Part shown: positions 36,598-45,608 of the stretch, piece by piece
Position numbering within the stretch: position 1 is the stretch's first letter
How the letters are laid out: the number at the start of each line of letters is the position of its first letter
Source: Acidovorax sp. 106
Lineage (GTDB): Bacteria > Pseudomonadota > Gammaproteobacteria > Burkholderiales > Burkholderiaceae_C
Direction: 5' to 3'
NCBI RefSeq assembly: GCF_003663825.1
Contig: NZ_RCCC01000001.1
Coordinates: 376,001-440,000 of the forward strand
DNA: 64,000 nucleotides
Translations under genes and position numbers: made by a program
The notes under the pieces: model-generated
What the model was told of the DNA's origin: nothing
The model's database searches: none
What the model saw: only the letters and a program-made list of their open reading frames with translations

Positions 36598-37458
36598 TTA
36601 CTTGTCGAGGTTTTTACCGACCATGCGGATCAAAAACACCGCCGCGATGTTGGCCAGCACCACCGCAAACAGCGCCCCGGCCGAGGCCACGCCCGCATCA
36701 AAGTTGAGCAGTGCCTGCTTGAAGATGAGGAAGGTGACGTTGGTGCTCGCATCACCCGGGCCACCGCCTGTGGTGGTGTAGATCTCGGCAAAGATGCTGA
36801 GCAGAAAAATCAGCTCAATCATCACGACCACCGCCACCGAGCGGCCCAGGTGCGGCAGGTACAGATAGCGCAGCTGCTGCAGGTAGGTGGCGCCGTCCAT
36901 GCGGGCGGCTTCGAGCTGCTCGTGGTTCATGCTTTGCAGCGCAGTCATGAAGATGAGCGTGGCAAACGGCAGCCATTGCCACGACACCATGACGATGACG
37001 GAGAACAGCGGAAAGTCGGTGAGCCAATCCACCGGCTGCGCGCCAAAGAACATCCACACCTGCGCCAGCACGCCGTAGATGGGGTTCATCATCATGTTCT
37101 TCCACATCAGAGCGTTCACGGTGGGCATGACGAAGAACGGCGAAATCAGCAACACCCGCACAATGCCGCGCCCCGGAAACGGGTCGTTGATGAGCAACGC
37201 TATCGCAATGCCCACCACCACCGTGATCAGGATGACACTGCCCAGCAGCCACACGGTGTTGAGCACCGCTGTGCCAAACGACGGGTCGGTGACGAAGTAC
37301 TCGAAATTCTCCAGCCCCGCAAAGCCCGACTGGTCGGGCTGCATGAGGTTGTAGCGGATGAGCGAGAAGTAGATCGTCATCACCAGCGGCACGATCATCC
37401 ACAGGAAGAGCGTGGCCATGGCTGGCGTGAGCAGCAGGCGGGGGAGCAGGCGGTTCAT
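36598..37458 (-). CDS. polyol ABC transporter permease (SmoF/MalF type)
   Basis: A 286-residue permease with six helices and EAA loop EAARMDGATYLQQLRYLYLPHLGRS (about 184-208). The opening LLTPAMATLFLWMIVPLVMTIYFSLIRYNLMQPDQSGF matches the sorbitol/mannitol SmoF group. I prefer ATG 37458 to ATG 37497, because the latter lies in a short tandem duplication and adds 13 residues without homology. Confidence 0.92.
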   Translation of the reverse strand: MNRLLPRLLLTPAMATLFLWMIVPLVMTIYFSLIRYNLMQPDQSGFAGLENFEYFVTDPSFGTAVLNTVWLLGSVILITVVVGIAIALLINDPFPGRGIVRVLLISPFFVMPTVNALMWKNMMMNPIYGVLAQVWMFFGAQPVDWLTDFPLFSVIVMVSWQWLPFATLIFMTALQSMNHEQLEAARMDGATYLQQLRYLYLPHLGRSVAVVVMIELIFLLSIFAEIYTTTGGGPGDASTNVTFLIFKQALLNFDAGVASAGALFAVVLANIAAVFLIRMVGKNLDK

Positions 37459-37478
37459 GGGAATCTCAGGAAAAGTCC

Positions 37479-37521
37479 AGCCGAAATGGGTATTCATCCA
37501 GCCGAAATAGGCATTCAGTCG
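37479..37521. repeat. tandem 21-bp direct repeat upstream of the first permease
   Basis: AGCCGAAATGGGTATTCATC and AGCCGAAATAGGCATTCAGT stand side by side with few differences. The left unit supplies the upstream ATG at 37497 on the minus strand. Confidence 0.65.
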
Positions 37522-37542
37522 ACACGGCGAAGGCCGAGGTAG

Positions 37543-37588
37543 CGGTGGTGTTCCTCGCCCTACTTTCGTACGGCGAGGAACACCACCG
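37543..37588 (-). other. 17-bp perfect hairpin between binding-protein and permease genes
   Basis: GGTGGTGTTCCTCGCC (37544-37559) pairs fully with GGCGAGGAACACCACC (37572-37587), plus one more C-G pair outside. A 3-bp TAC/GTA stem sits at the tip. No T-run follows on the minus strand, so it is not a classic terminator. It lies 34 nt after the binding-protein stop codon. Known analogues, such as the malE-malF intergenic elements, protect the upstream mRNA. Confidence 0.8.
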
Positions 37589-37621
37589 ACAGATCAGCCC
37601 ACGCAGTCGCCAGATGAATGC

Positions 37622-38968
37622 TTACTTGTAATAACCGCCCTTTTTCATCTCGCGCTCGGCGGTCACCTGGCTGGCCTTGAGGGCCGCGTCCACCGTTGTC
37701 TTGCCTGCCAGGGCAGCGCTCATCTGCTGGCCTACGGCGATGCCAATGGCCTGGAACTCTGGGATGGCCGCAAACTGCACGCCCACATACGGGCTCTTGG
37801 GCAGGGTGGAATCGGTGGGGTTGGCCGAGTCGATGGCCGTCTTTTCAGCGGCGGCAAAACGGGCGGCTTTCTGGAACTCTGGCGACGCGTAGGTGCTCTT
37901 GCGCGTGCCGGTGGGCACGTTGGCCCAGCCATTGGTCTTGGCCACCAGCTGGATGTAGTCCTTGCTGGTCGACCAGGTGATGAACTTCTGCGCGGCATCG
38001 ACCTTCTTGGAGCCTGCGGGGATGGCCAGATTCCACGACCACAGCCAGTTGGCGCCCTTGGGCGTGTTCATGGTGGGGGCCTGCGCAAAGGCCATGTGCT
38101 CGGCCACCTTGGACTGCTTGGGATCGCTCACGAACGAGGCCGCAATGGTCGCGTCGATCCACATGCCGCACTTGCCCGAGTTGGTGAGTGCCAGGATTTC
38201 ATTGAAGCTGTTGGACGACGAGCCGGGGGGGCCGTAGTTCTTGAGCAGATCCACGTAGAAGGTGATCGCGTCCTTCCAGGGCTTGGATTCGAGCTGCGGC
38301 TTCCACTGCATGTCAAACCACTGGCCGCCAAACGTGTTGACCAGGGTTGTGATGAAGGCCATGTTGTCGCCCCAACCCGGTTTGCCGCGCAGGCAGATGC
38401 CATACACGCCGTTCTTGGGGTCGTGCATCTTGGCGGCCAGGTCCTTGATCTGCGGCCAGGTGGGGCGCTCGGGCACCTGCACGCCCGCCTTGTCGGCCAG
38501 GTCCTTGCGGTACATGAGCATGGAGCTTTCGGCATAGAACGGCGCGGCAAACAGCTTGCCGTCCACCGACAGGCCACTGCGCACGGCGGGCAGCAGGTCG
38601 TCTGCATCGTAGGCGGCGTCGGTCTTGAGCTCTTGCAGCCAGCCCTTCTTGCCCCAGATGGGCGCCTCGTACAGGCCTATGGTCATCACGTCGAACTGGC
38701 CGCCCTTGGTGGCGATGTCGGTCGTCACGCGCTGGCGCAACACGCCCTCTTCCAGCGTCACCCACTTGAGCTTGATGTCGGGGTTGGCCTGCTCGAAGTT
38801 CTTGCTGAGCTTTTGCATCTCGATCATGTGGCCGTTGTTCACGGTGGCGATCACCAGCTCGGTCTGCGCGTGGGCGGCGCCGCACAGCGAAGTCAAAGCC
38901 AGCGCAACGGCCAAGGCAAGGCGCCTGGGCGCAGCGGCGCGGGTGGCAGCACGGGGGGAATGTGGCAT
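37622..38968 (-). CDS. polyol ABC transporter substrate-binding protein (SmoE type)
   Basis: A 448-residue periplasmic binding protein of the carbohydrate (family 1) class. A signal peptide (about 1-35) has a basic start, a hydrophobic core LALAVALALTSLCG and cleavage site AHAQ. The mature part shows IKLKWVTLEEGVLRQRVTTD, QFDVMTIGLYEAP and NWLWSWNLAIPAGSKKVDAAQKFI, as in sorbitol/mannitol binding proteins. It is the first gene of the operon, with GAGGAG before the ATG. The start codon faces a 371-bp gap that should carry the operon promoter. Confidence 0.93.
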   Translation of the reverse strand: MPHSPRAATRAAAPRRLALAVALALTSLCGAAHAQTELVIATVNNGHMIEMQKLSKNFEQANPDIKLKWVTLEEGVLRQRVTTDIATKGGQFDVMTIGLYEAPIWGKKGWLQELKTDAAYDADDLLPAVRSGLSVDGKLFAAPFYAESSMLMYRKDLADKAGVQVPERPTWPQIKDLAAKMHDPKNGVYGICLRGKPGWGDNMAFITTLVNTFGGQWFDMQWKPQLESKPWKDAITFYVDLLKNYGPPGSSSNSFNEILALTNSGKCGMWIDATIAASFVSDPKQSKVAEHMAFAQAPTMNTPKGANWLWSWNLAIPAGSKKVDAAQKFITWSTSKDYIQLVAKTNGWANVPTGTRKSTYASPEFQKAARFAAAEKTAIDSANPTDSTLPKSPYVGVQFAAIPEFQAIGIAVGQQMSAALAGKTTVDAALKASQVTAEREMKKGGYYK

Positions 38969-39090
38969 CGGAATGTCTCCTCGTTAGTTGGTATGGAATC
39001 TGCCGCTCAACACCGGCGCAAGGCATGCAGGCATTGACGGACTGAACGATACCGATGCTGCGATGCCAGATTGGTACTCCAGATGCCCCT

Positions 39091-39108
39091 TACAAATACT
39101 AATTTGCA
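39091..39108 (-). promoter_or_regulatory. possible regulator operator upstream of the polyol operon
   Basis: TACAAAT / ATTTGCA, an imperfect inverted repeat about 125-140 bp before the binding-protein ATG, in an AT-rich patch. It is a candidate site for the operon's AraC-type regulator. This is position and symmetry only. Confidence 0.25.
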
Positions 39109-39212
39109 CTAAATACTCAGGATTTATACCTAGTTGCATCAACAGGGTATCTAACTCACCGCAAAAGAGGGATGGCGCCCCTGCAGGGCTCAGACAGCGG
39201 CCGCTCCGAGGA

Positions 39213-39275
39213 ACTATCAAATTCATAGCATCTCACGCTTGCATACCAAGTACTAGAGGCTGATTTCATACAAAT
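39213..39275 (+). repeat. family A hairpin repeat, copy 5 (degenerate)
   Basis: ATTCATAGCATCTCACGCTTG then CCAAGTACTAGAGGCTGATTTCAT. It lies between the TonB-receptor stop and the polyol operon start. The rest of 38969-39339 shows only the operator candidate above. Confidence 0.55.
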
Positions 39276-39339
39276 TCCAAGCGCAGCAGCTCCGTGGGGT
39301 GACGCCCCGCCCCCGTCCTCGGCCGCACCCCCTGCCCGA

Positions 39340-41826
39340 TCAAAAATCCACGGTGGCAGACAGAGTCACCGTGCGAGGGCTGCCCACATACAGCCAGCTT
39401 CCGGACCCGCTGGACCAGTAGTTGCGGTTGAAAAGGTTGTCCACGCTCGCGCGCAGCACCAGCGGCCCGCCCCAGGCCTGGGTCTTGTAGCGGGCTCCGA
39501 TGTCCCAGCGCGTCCAGCCCGGAATGCGCCGCAGGTTGGCGGCATCCACATGCTGCGGGCTGCTGGAGATCATGCGGGCCGACAGCGTCAGCCCCGCAAT
39601 GGCGGCCACGTCGTGGTCGCTGCCCAGGTTGAGCTGCCAGCGCGACACGTTCGGCGCGGCGTTGCCGTTGTAGATACCGCCTTCGGTTTGGGTCAGCCGG
39701 GCATCGTTGAAGGTCATGCCGCCCAGCAGGCGCGTGCCGCGGGCCACCTCGCCGAAGACATTGAGCTCGACCCCGCGGTTGCGCTGCTCTGCACCGACCT
39801 GGTAAGTGAAAGTGCCATCGCCGTTGGACGCCACCAGCCCACTCGGCTTCTGGATGTGGAAGACGCTCGCCGTGGTGCTGAAGCGGCCAAAGTCGGCCTT
39901 CACGCCCACTTCCCGTTGTTTCGTCCTGACCGGCGGAAACACCTGTCCGGCATTGGTGGTGCCCAGTGGCGCTGAATCGCCCTGGACCAGCCCTTCGATG
40001 TAGTTGCCGTAGAGCGACAGGTGCGGCTGGAGCTTGAACACCGCCGCCAGCGCAGGCGTCACCGCATGCTCGTCGTACGCGGTGCTGCCGGCCCCGGTGG
40101 TGGGGTCGTACTTGACGACCTTCACGCCCTGGTACCGGGCCCCGAGCGTGACGGCCAGGCGCTCTTGCCACAGCGAGACCGTGTCGGACAAAGCCACGGA
40201 TGGCAGCTGCAAGGAATCGGTTTTGGGTGGACGCGATGAAAACCCATCGATGGACGGACGCGCGGTGGCTGCGGGGGCGTACATGTTGGTTGCGAAGCTG
40301 TCGAAGCCGTAGTACTGCGCCGTGAAGCCGCTGTCTTTCTTCAGGTACGAGGCATGGAGGTTGATGCGGTGCGTGGCTTCGCCGGTACGCACCGTGCCTT
40401 GCAGGCCACCTTGCACGGTGCGGTAGTTCGTCCAGTTGGGCCAGAAGTACGTAGTGGCCTGTGCATCGCCCTGCACGCTGGTCACGAACACGTCGGTGGC
40501 GAGGTAGCGGGACCGCGTTTGGCTGCCACCTGCCGCCACAGAAAGCGTCCAGTCCGGGGTCAGGCAGTACTCGGCTTTGGCCAGGAGGTAATTGCTCTGC
40601 GACCTGGCGAATTCCCAGTCCTGCGCGATGCGATGGCTGGCCTGGGGCGGCCTGGGGATGGCAATGCCGTCGTCGATGCCAAAGCCCGCGGCGCCTTGCG
40701 GCGCTTCGTTGTTCATCGTCTGGTGGCCGGCATCTACTGAGGCCCTCAGCTGGCTGCCCCGGTAGTCCACAGCGAGCGCTGCCGCGCCCAACTTGACGGA
40801 CTGGCCCTGGGTAGCGGTCTTTCCGTCGCGGTAGATGCCGTTGAAGCGCACCCCCCATTGGTGCTCGTCGCCATACCGGTGGCCTACATCCAGATGGCCG
40901 CCTAGATTGCCTTTGGAGAGGTAGGTGGTGGTCAGGCGGGTCAGCGGCACATCGCCCGCCCGCTTGGGCACCAGGTTGATCGCACCGCCCACTGCGCCGC
41001 CCGCCCCGGGCGCCATGCCGTTGAGCAGCGCGTTGGGGCCCTTGAGCACCTCCACACGCTCGGCCGCTTCGACCGCCACGGCACGGTTGGTGGCGATGCC
41101 GCCGATGCCGTCGAACAGCACCGAGTCCTGCACCGAGAAGCCGCGGATCAGAAAGATGTCACCCCCCGCAGCGGCGTTCGTCAGGCTGTAGGACACCGTG
41201 CGAACAGACGGATCGTTGGCCAGCACGTCGGCCACCGTGATCGCCTGCTGGTCCTGCATGAGTTCGGCCGTGTAGCTCGTGATGTGGAACGGCGTGTCCA
41301 TCAGCCGCTGATTGCCCAGCAGGCCAGCCCGGCTGCCCGTGGCGACCTGGCCGCCGGCATACACAGGCGGCAGGTCACCGGGCTGCGCTTCAGCACTGGC
41401 GGTCACGGTGACTGCACCCAGGGTCGCGGCGTCGCTGAGCCGGGGCACCTGCTGCGCCGCAGGCGGCTGTGCCTCGCGCAGCGTGAAGGTGCCGCCCGTG
41501 GTCTCTCGCAGCTCCAGCCCCGAGCCCGCCAGCGCACGGCGCAACGCCTCAGCGGCGCCGAAGCGGCCTCGCACCGGCGCAGCGCTGCGACCAGCCACCA
41601 GCTGCGCATCGGCAGTGAGTGCCAGACCGGCCTCACGTGCAATGCGGTTCAGGGCGGCACTCAGCGGGCCTGCAGGCAGGTCGTAGTCGCGCACCGCAGC
41701 AGCGCTGACCGGGGCCGTAGGGGCCTGTGCCACGGCTGGCTGCGCGGCTACCGCAGAGGCCGCCAGCACGAGCAGCAGCGCCGCCGCGCATGGGTTGAGG
41801 GGAAAAGGAAGAAAGGCAGAGGGCAT
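39340..41826 (-). CDS. TonB-dependent siderophore receptor with signalling domain
   Basis: An 828-residue outer-membrane receptor of the FecA/FpvA transducer type. After a signal peptide (about 1-33) comes an STN signalling domain (about 46-115, YDLPAGPLSAALNRIAREAGL ... GTFTLRE). Next are a TonB-box-like TLGAVTVTA, the plug (about 155-290, with LANDPSVRTVSYS and VEVLKGPNALLNGMAPGAGGAVGGAINLVPKR) and a 22-strand-type barrel that ends in Phe. It should import a ferric siderophore and report to FecR. It follows fecR after 280 bp on the same strand. Ligand unknown. Confidence 0.93.
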   Translation of the reverse strand: MPSAFLPFPLNPCAAALLLVLAASAVAAQPAVAQAPTAPVSAAAVRDYDLPAGPLSAALNRIAREAGLALTADAQLVAGRSAAPVRGRFGAAEALRRALAGSGLELRETTGGTFTLREAQPPAAQQVPRLSDAATLGAVTVTASAEAQPGDLPPVYAGGQVATGSRAGLLGNQRLMDTPFHITSYTAELMQDQQAITVADVLANDPSVRTVSYSLTNAAAGGDIFLIRGFSVQDSVLFDGIGGIATNRAVAVEAAERVEVLKGPNALLNGMAPGAGGAVGGAINLVPKRAGDVPLTRLTTTYLSKGNLGGHLDVGHRYGDEHQWGVRFNGIYRDGKTATQGQSVKLGAAALAVDYRGSQLRASVDAGHQTMNNEAPQGAAGFGIDDGIAIPRPPQASHRIAQDWEFARSQSNYLLAKAEYCLTPDWTLSVAAGGSQTRSRYLATDVFVTSVQGDAQATTYFWPNWTNYRTVQGGLQGTVRTGEATHRINLHASYLKKDSGFTAQYYGFDSFATNMYAPAATARPSIDGFSSRPPKTDSLQLPSVALSDTVSLWQERLAVTLGARYQGVKVVKYDPTTGAGSTAYDEHAVTPALAAVFKLQPHLSLYGNYIEGLVQGDSAPLGTTNAGQVFPPVRTKQREVGVKADFGRFSTTASVFHIQKPSGLVASNGDGTFTYQVGAEQRNRGVELNVFGEVARGTRLLGGMTFNDARLTQTEGGIYNGNAAPNVSRWQLNLGSDHDVAAIAGLTLSARMISSSPQHVDAANLRRIPGWTRWDIGARYKTQAWGGPLVLRASVDNLFNRNYWSSGSGSWLYVGSPRTVTLSATVDF

Positions 41827-42040
41827 GGGTCAGGCTCCGTAACGGTCGTATCAGAAAAGGGAAAACAACAACCGCACGGATGCACGGTCTCTGTCTGGTT
41901 GCCGAACGAGCGCTGCAAAGTGAGAGGGGCGCGCGAAAAAAAACTTTGGGCAGATGTGAAAACGTGCCGGGCGGGGCGCTGGCAGCGCCTGGAGCGGGTC
42001 TAGCTACGCAATGCACGCGCAGCAAACGCCAAAACGCTCC

Positions 42041-42100
42041 ATTATTGATAGCTGCCAGCGCTTATCCATCAAGCGTTACAGCGTCTTTTCATTCAAATCT
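42041..42100 (+). repeat. family A hairpin repeat, copy 6
   Basis: TTGATAGCTGCCAGCGCTTA, loop, TCAAGCGTTACAGCGTCTTTTC, ending 6 nt from the fecR stop codon in antisense orientation to fecR. The remainder of the gap 41827-42040 shows no further feature. Confidence 0.7.
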
Positions 42101-42106
42101 TGGGGC

Positions 42107-43174
42107 TCAACGCGCAGAACGTGGTTCCAACGTGACCCACCAGCGTGTGGCCGAGACCACATCCACCGGCACCGCAGCGGTCAGCGCCAGCAGGGCCTGG
42201 TCGGTGTCGGCCAGCGGCAGCGTGCCCGTCACGCGCAGGCTGGCCACCTGGGGGGCGACGCCGAGGTGCCCGGCGCGGTAGCGCGCCAGCGTGGCCACCA
42301 CATCGCCCAGGGGCTGGTTGTCCACGACGAGCATGCCGTCTTTCCAGGCGTCTGCGTCGGGCGCAGTGGCCAAAGGTTCCACCCGCCCACCCACCAGCCG
42401 CGCACCCCGCCCTGCCGGGACGATGCGCTCGGCGGCGCACGGCGCGGACGCCGCCACGCCACAACTTGACGGGCGGGCCGCGACGGCCGACTGAGAGACG
42501 CTGACTTCGGTGCCAGCCTGGGCAGCACCGCTCACCTGCGGCCAGCGGCGCACGGTGAAGCGCGTGCCCAGCGCACGCAGACTGCCCTCTTCGAACAGCA
42601 CGACGAAGGGGCGCTGTTCGGCCGGGTCGGCATGGCTGGTTTCCACGGCCACCTCACCCGCACGCACGCGGATGGCACGCTGATTTGCGCTGAACGCCAC
42701 ATCCACGGCGCTGCGGGTGTTCAGGTGCAGCACGGTCTGGTCGGGCAGCACAATGGTGCGGCGCTCGCCGGTGGCGGTGCGGTGGTCGGCCAGCAACTGG
42801 CCCACGGGCTGGAAGCGGTCGAGCACCACCAGGCCGCACGCCACGGCCAGCACGAGCCCCAGCACCGCACCTGCCACGCGCACCGGGCGCTGGCGGCGCA
42901 GCAGCGCAGCGCGGGTGGCGGGGCCCATGGCGGCATCCTCGGCGCGGGAAAGCTGTGCGTCGATCTCACCCAACTGGCGCCAAGCGCGGGCGTGGTCGGG
43001 GTGTGCGGCAAGCCAGTCGGCCAGCGCTTGGCTGCCCGGCGGCTTGGCTCGGCCGTCACCCGTGGGCGCCATCCGCAGTTGCCAGTCGATGGCGGCATCC
43101 AGCACCGCTGGCGGTACAGGGCGGCTATCCGCCGCAGCGCCAGTGGGTCCGATGCAGGGCCGGGCGGCGCTCAT
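42107..43174 (-). CDS. FecR-family anti-sigma/signal transducer
   Basis: A 355-residue inner-membrane regulator. The cytoplasmic N-terminus (DUF4880-like, about 22-75: AIDWQLRM ... DHARAWRQL) contacts the sigma factor. One membrane helix (about 100-118, VAGAVLGLVLAVACGLVVL) follows. The periplasmic FecR domain (about 135-235) has GERRTIVLPDQTVLHLNTRSAVDV. The tail WKDGMLVVDNQPLGDVVATLARYR is the secretin/STN-like end that meets the receptor. It overlaps the sigma gene by 4 bp (ATGA). Confidence 0.92.
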   Translation of the reverse strand: MSAARPCIGPTGAAADSRPVPPAVLDAAIDWQLRMAPTGDGRAKPPGSQALADWLAAHPDHARAWRQLGEIDAQLSRAEDAAMGPATRAALLRRQRPVRVAGAVLGLVLAVACGLVVLDRFQPVGQLLADHRTATGERRTIVLPDQTVLHLNTRSAVDVAFSANQRAIRVRAGEVAVETSHADPAEQRPFVVLFEEGSLRALGTRFTVRRWPQVSGAAQAGTEVSVSQSAVAARPSSCGVAASAPCAAERIVPAGRGARLVGGRVEPLATAPDADAWKDGMLVVDNQPLGDVVATLARYRAGHLGVAPQVASLRVTGTLPLADTDQALLALTAAVPVDVVSATRWWVTLEPRSAR

Positions 43175-43683
43175 GCTGCGCTGCCAAACCGCAGGTGGTA
43201 GGCGTGGCGCAGGGCGCTGGCCAGGTATTGGCGCACGCGCGGCACCGAGACGTGCAGGCGCTCGGCAATCTCTGCATGGGTCAGGCCGTCCAGCCGACTC
43301 ATGAGCCAGGCTGCACGGGTCTTGGGCGTCAGCCGCTGCAACAGCGCATCGAGCGCCTGTAGCATCTGCAAGGCGGCCATGCGCTCTTCGGGAGAAGGTT
43401 GCTGCGGCTCGGGTTGCTGCGCCAGGTCTGCGAGGTAGGCGCGCTCCAGCTCGCCACGGCGCCAGAAATCCACCAACAAGCCCCGCGCCACGGTGGTCAG
43501 GTAGGCGCGGGGCTCGCGCAGCGCCTCCGGAGCCATCGGGGCCGGGCGCGCCAGCAGGCGCACGAAGGTGTCTTGCGCCAGATCGGCAGCGTCGTCAACA
43601 CAACCCAGCCGCCTGCGCAGCCAAGACTGCAGCCACCCATGGTGGTCGCTGTAGAGCGTATGCAGTGGGTGGGCGGCGGGCAT
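43171..43683 (-). CDS. FecI-like ECF sigma factor
   Basis: A 170-residue extracytoplasmic-function sigma factor of the iron-starvation group. Region 2 covers about 8-75 (HHGWLQSWLRRRLGCVDDAADLAQDTFVRLLA). Region 4 covers about 110-165 (LDALLQRLTPKTRAAWLMSRLDGLTHAEIAERLHVSVPRVRQYL), with the helix-turn-helix. It would direct transcription of the receptor gene when FecR is signalled. The start ATG 43683 is followed upstream by an AT-rich control region with a Fur-like site. Confidence 0.94.
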   Translation of the reverse strand: MPAAHPLHTLYSDHHGWLQSWLRRRLGCVDDAADLAQDTFVRLLARPAPMAPEALREPRAYLTTVARGLLVDFWRRGELERAYLADLAQQPEPQQPSPEERMAALQMLQALDALLQRLTPKTRAAWLMSRLDGLTHAEIAERLHVSVPRVRQYLASALRHAYHLRFGSAA

Positions 43684-43690
43684 GGGATGG

Positions 43691-43727
43691 GTATTTTTTG
43701 CGAATGATTCTTGATTATAAAAAATAC
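43691..43727 (-). promoter_or_regulatory. Fur-like box nested in a 9-bp inverted repeat upstream of fecI
   Basis: GTATTTTTT (43691-43699) and AAAAAATAC (43719-43727) flank the 19-bp segment GCGAATGATTCTTGATTAT, which resembles the Fur consensus of repeated GATAAT hexamers. It is 8-44 bp before the sigma-factor ATG. Iron repression of FecI systems by Fur is well known; the assignment here is by similarity only. Confidence 0.5.
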
Positions 43728-44003
43728 ATCCGCACCGTCATCCGCCCTGCCGAGAGGCGCAAGCTCAGCGCTGAGCGTTTTCCATCACTGTGGCCACATC
43801 GGCAGGTACCGTCTTGGGCGCGCACTGGTCCCTGCACATCCCACTCCTCGCCGTCCGTCAACAGCTACACGCACAGGGCATCTGTGGTGGCATCGCACTT
43901 CTCATCGCACTTCTACTTCTGAATGGGCTTTGGGCAAGAAGGCCCGCAAGCTTGGTCTGACAGCTGGCACGCCTAAAATTGCCTTTTTCGCCTTCCCACC
44001 GCC
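43728..44003. other. non-coding gap between fecI and thyA
   Basis: No credible gene in either strand. It must hold the divergent promoters of fecI and thyA. I see no strong -10/-35 pair besides AT-rich patches near 43712-43727. Confidence 0.5.
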
Positions 44004-44858
44004 ATGACAGCAGAACACGCCCGCCCCATCCGCTCGCAATATGAAGACTTGATGCGCCATGTGTTCACCCAAGGGGTGGAAAAGGCCGACCGCACTGGTA
44101 CCGGCACCAAGAGCGTCTTCGGCCACCAGATGCGGTTTGACCTGAAGGAAGGCTTTCCGCTGGTCACGACCAAGAAAGTGCACCTGCGCTCCATCATCCA
44201 GGAGCTGCTGTGGTTCCTCACGGGGTCGAGCAACAACAACTGGCTCAAGGAGCGCGGCGTCACCATCTGGGACGAATGGGCGCGCGAGGACGGTGACCTG
44301 GGTCCCGTGTATGGCGTGCAGTGGCGCAGCTGGCCCGCGCCCACCCCGGACAATCCCCGCGGGCACATCGACCAGATCAGCGAAGTCATCAAAACGCTCA
44401 AGACCAACCCTGACTCACGCCGCATCATCGTGAGCGCCTGGAACGTGGCCGATCTGGACAAGATGGCGCTGATGCCCTGCCACGCGTTCTTCCAGTTCTA
44501 CGTGGCCCCGGCGCAAGAGCCCGGCGGGCGCGGCACCCTGAGCTGCCAGCTCTACCAGCGCAGTGCCGACATCTTTTTGGGCGTGCCCTTCAACATTGCC
44601 AGCTATGCGCTGCTGACCCACATGGTGGCGCAGCAGTGCGACCTGGATGTGGGCGACTTCATCTGGACGGGTGGGGACTGCCACATTTACAGCAACCACT
44701 ACGAGCAGGTCACCACGCAACTGGCGCGCGCACCCTACGCCTACCCCACGCTGCATATCAAGCGCAAGCCCGCCAGCATCTTCGAATACGCCTACGAAGA
44801 TTTTGAGGTGCTGGACTACCAATGCCACCCCGCCATCAAGGCGCCTGTGGCGGTGTGA
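44004..44858 (+). CDS. thyA: thymidylate synthase
   Basis: A 284-residue enzyme that methylates dUMP to dTMP using 5,10-methylene-tetrahydrofolate. The catalytic Cys159 is in [12 protein letters not shown]. The dUMP-binding RRIIVSAWN and [24 protein letters not shown] are present, as is [12 protein letters not shown] near the start. The family's C-terminal valine is kept. folA lies downstream with one unrelated gene between. It replenishes dTMP and yields dihydrofolate for FolA. Confidence 0.98.
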   Translation: MTAEHARPIRSQYEDLMRHVFTQGVEKADRTGTGTKSVFGHQMRFDLKEGFPLVTTKKVHLRSIIQELLWFLTGSSNNNWLKERGVTIWDEWAREDGDLGPVYGVQWRSWPAPTPDNPRGHIDQISEVIKTLKTNPDSRRIIVSAWNVADLDKMALMPCHAFFQFYVAPAQEPGGRGTLSCQLYQRSADIFLGVPFNIASYALLTHMVAQQCDLDVGDFIWTGGDCHIYSNHYEQVTTQLARAPYAYPTLHIKRKPASIFEYAYEDFEVLDYQCHPAIKAPVAV

Positions 44859-44961
44859 CACCAGCCCCCCGTTCGCTTTGCGCTGCAGCGGTTCCTCGCG
44901 CAGCGCAGCCCTGATTGCCGTTGCGGCATCCACCCAACCACTATCACAAAGAGCACCCACC

Positions 44962-45579
44962 ATGTCTTCCGGCGGATTCCACGTACACGGCCCCCACGAC
45001 CATGCCATCGAGCACGCCACCCAAGGCCATGGGGACGACCACGCCCCCAGCCACGGCGAGCCAGGGCACGGCGGCAGCAGCACCAACAAGATCGCCATGT
45101 TCACAGCCATCGTGGCCACGGTGGGCGCCATCTTTGCCTACATGGGCGGCGCCACCCAGGCCAACGCGGGCTTGATGAAAAACGATGCCGCGATCAAGAA
45201 AACCGAGGCCTCCAACCAGTGGAATTACTTCCAGTCCAAAAGCACCAAGCAGTCCCTGGCCGAGCTGGCCCGCGACCTGACGCCGGGCGAGCAGGAGAAG
45301 GCCAAGTACCAAGCCAAGATTGACCGCTACGAGACCGAGAAGAACGAGATCAAGAAAGTGGCCGAGGGCCTGGAGGCCGATGCCCGCGCGTTTGACCATC
45401 AAAGCGATGCCCAAATGCACCAGCACCACCGCTGGGCCCAGGCCACCACGGCACTGCAGGTGGCCATTGCGCTGGCCGCCATTGCTTTGCTGACCCGCAA
45501 GAAGTGGCTGGAATGGGGGATGTATGGCGTGGCGACCATTGGGCTAGGCGTGGGCGTGCTCGCCATGCTGCACATCTGA
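44962..45579 (+). CDS. DUF4337 membrane protein
   Basis: A 205-residue protein. The N-terminus is rich in His, Gly and Asp (FHVHGPHDHAIEHATQGHGDD), followed by helix TKIAMFTAIVATVGAIFAYMGG (about 45-65), a charged coiled-coil stretch (about 80-160, TPGEQEKAKYQAKIDRYETEKNEIKK) and two C-terminal helices (about 165-200). This is the DUF4337 layout; its role is unknown. The His-rich start could bind metal. It sits between thyA and folA with 103 and 29 bp gaps. Confidence 0.85.
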   Translation: MSSGGFHVHGPHDHAIEHATQGHGDDHAPSHGEPGHGGSSTNKIAMFTAIVATVGAIFAYMGGATQANAGLMKNDAAIKKTEASNQWNYFQSKSTKQSLAELARDLTPGEQEKAKYQAKIDRYETEKNEIKKVAEGLEADARAFDHQSDAQMHQHHRWAQATTALQVAIALAAIALLTRKKWLEWGMYGVATIGLGVGVLAMLHI

Positions 45580-45608
45580 AACAACGGCCTGCCAGAGCCC
45601 CATCCACC

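Noticed and set aside
39266..40858. Minus-strand frame of 530 codons
   Set aside because: Alternative frame of the TonB receptor gene, which has a signal peptide, domains and terminal Phe.
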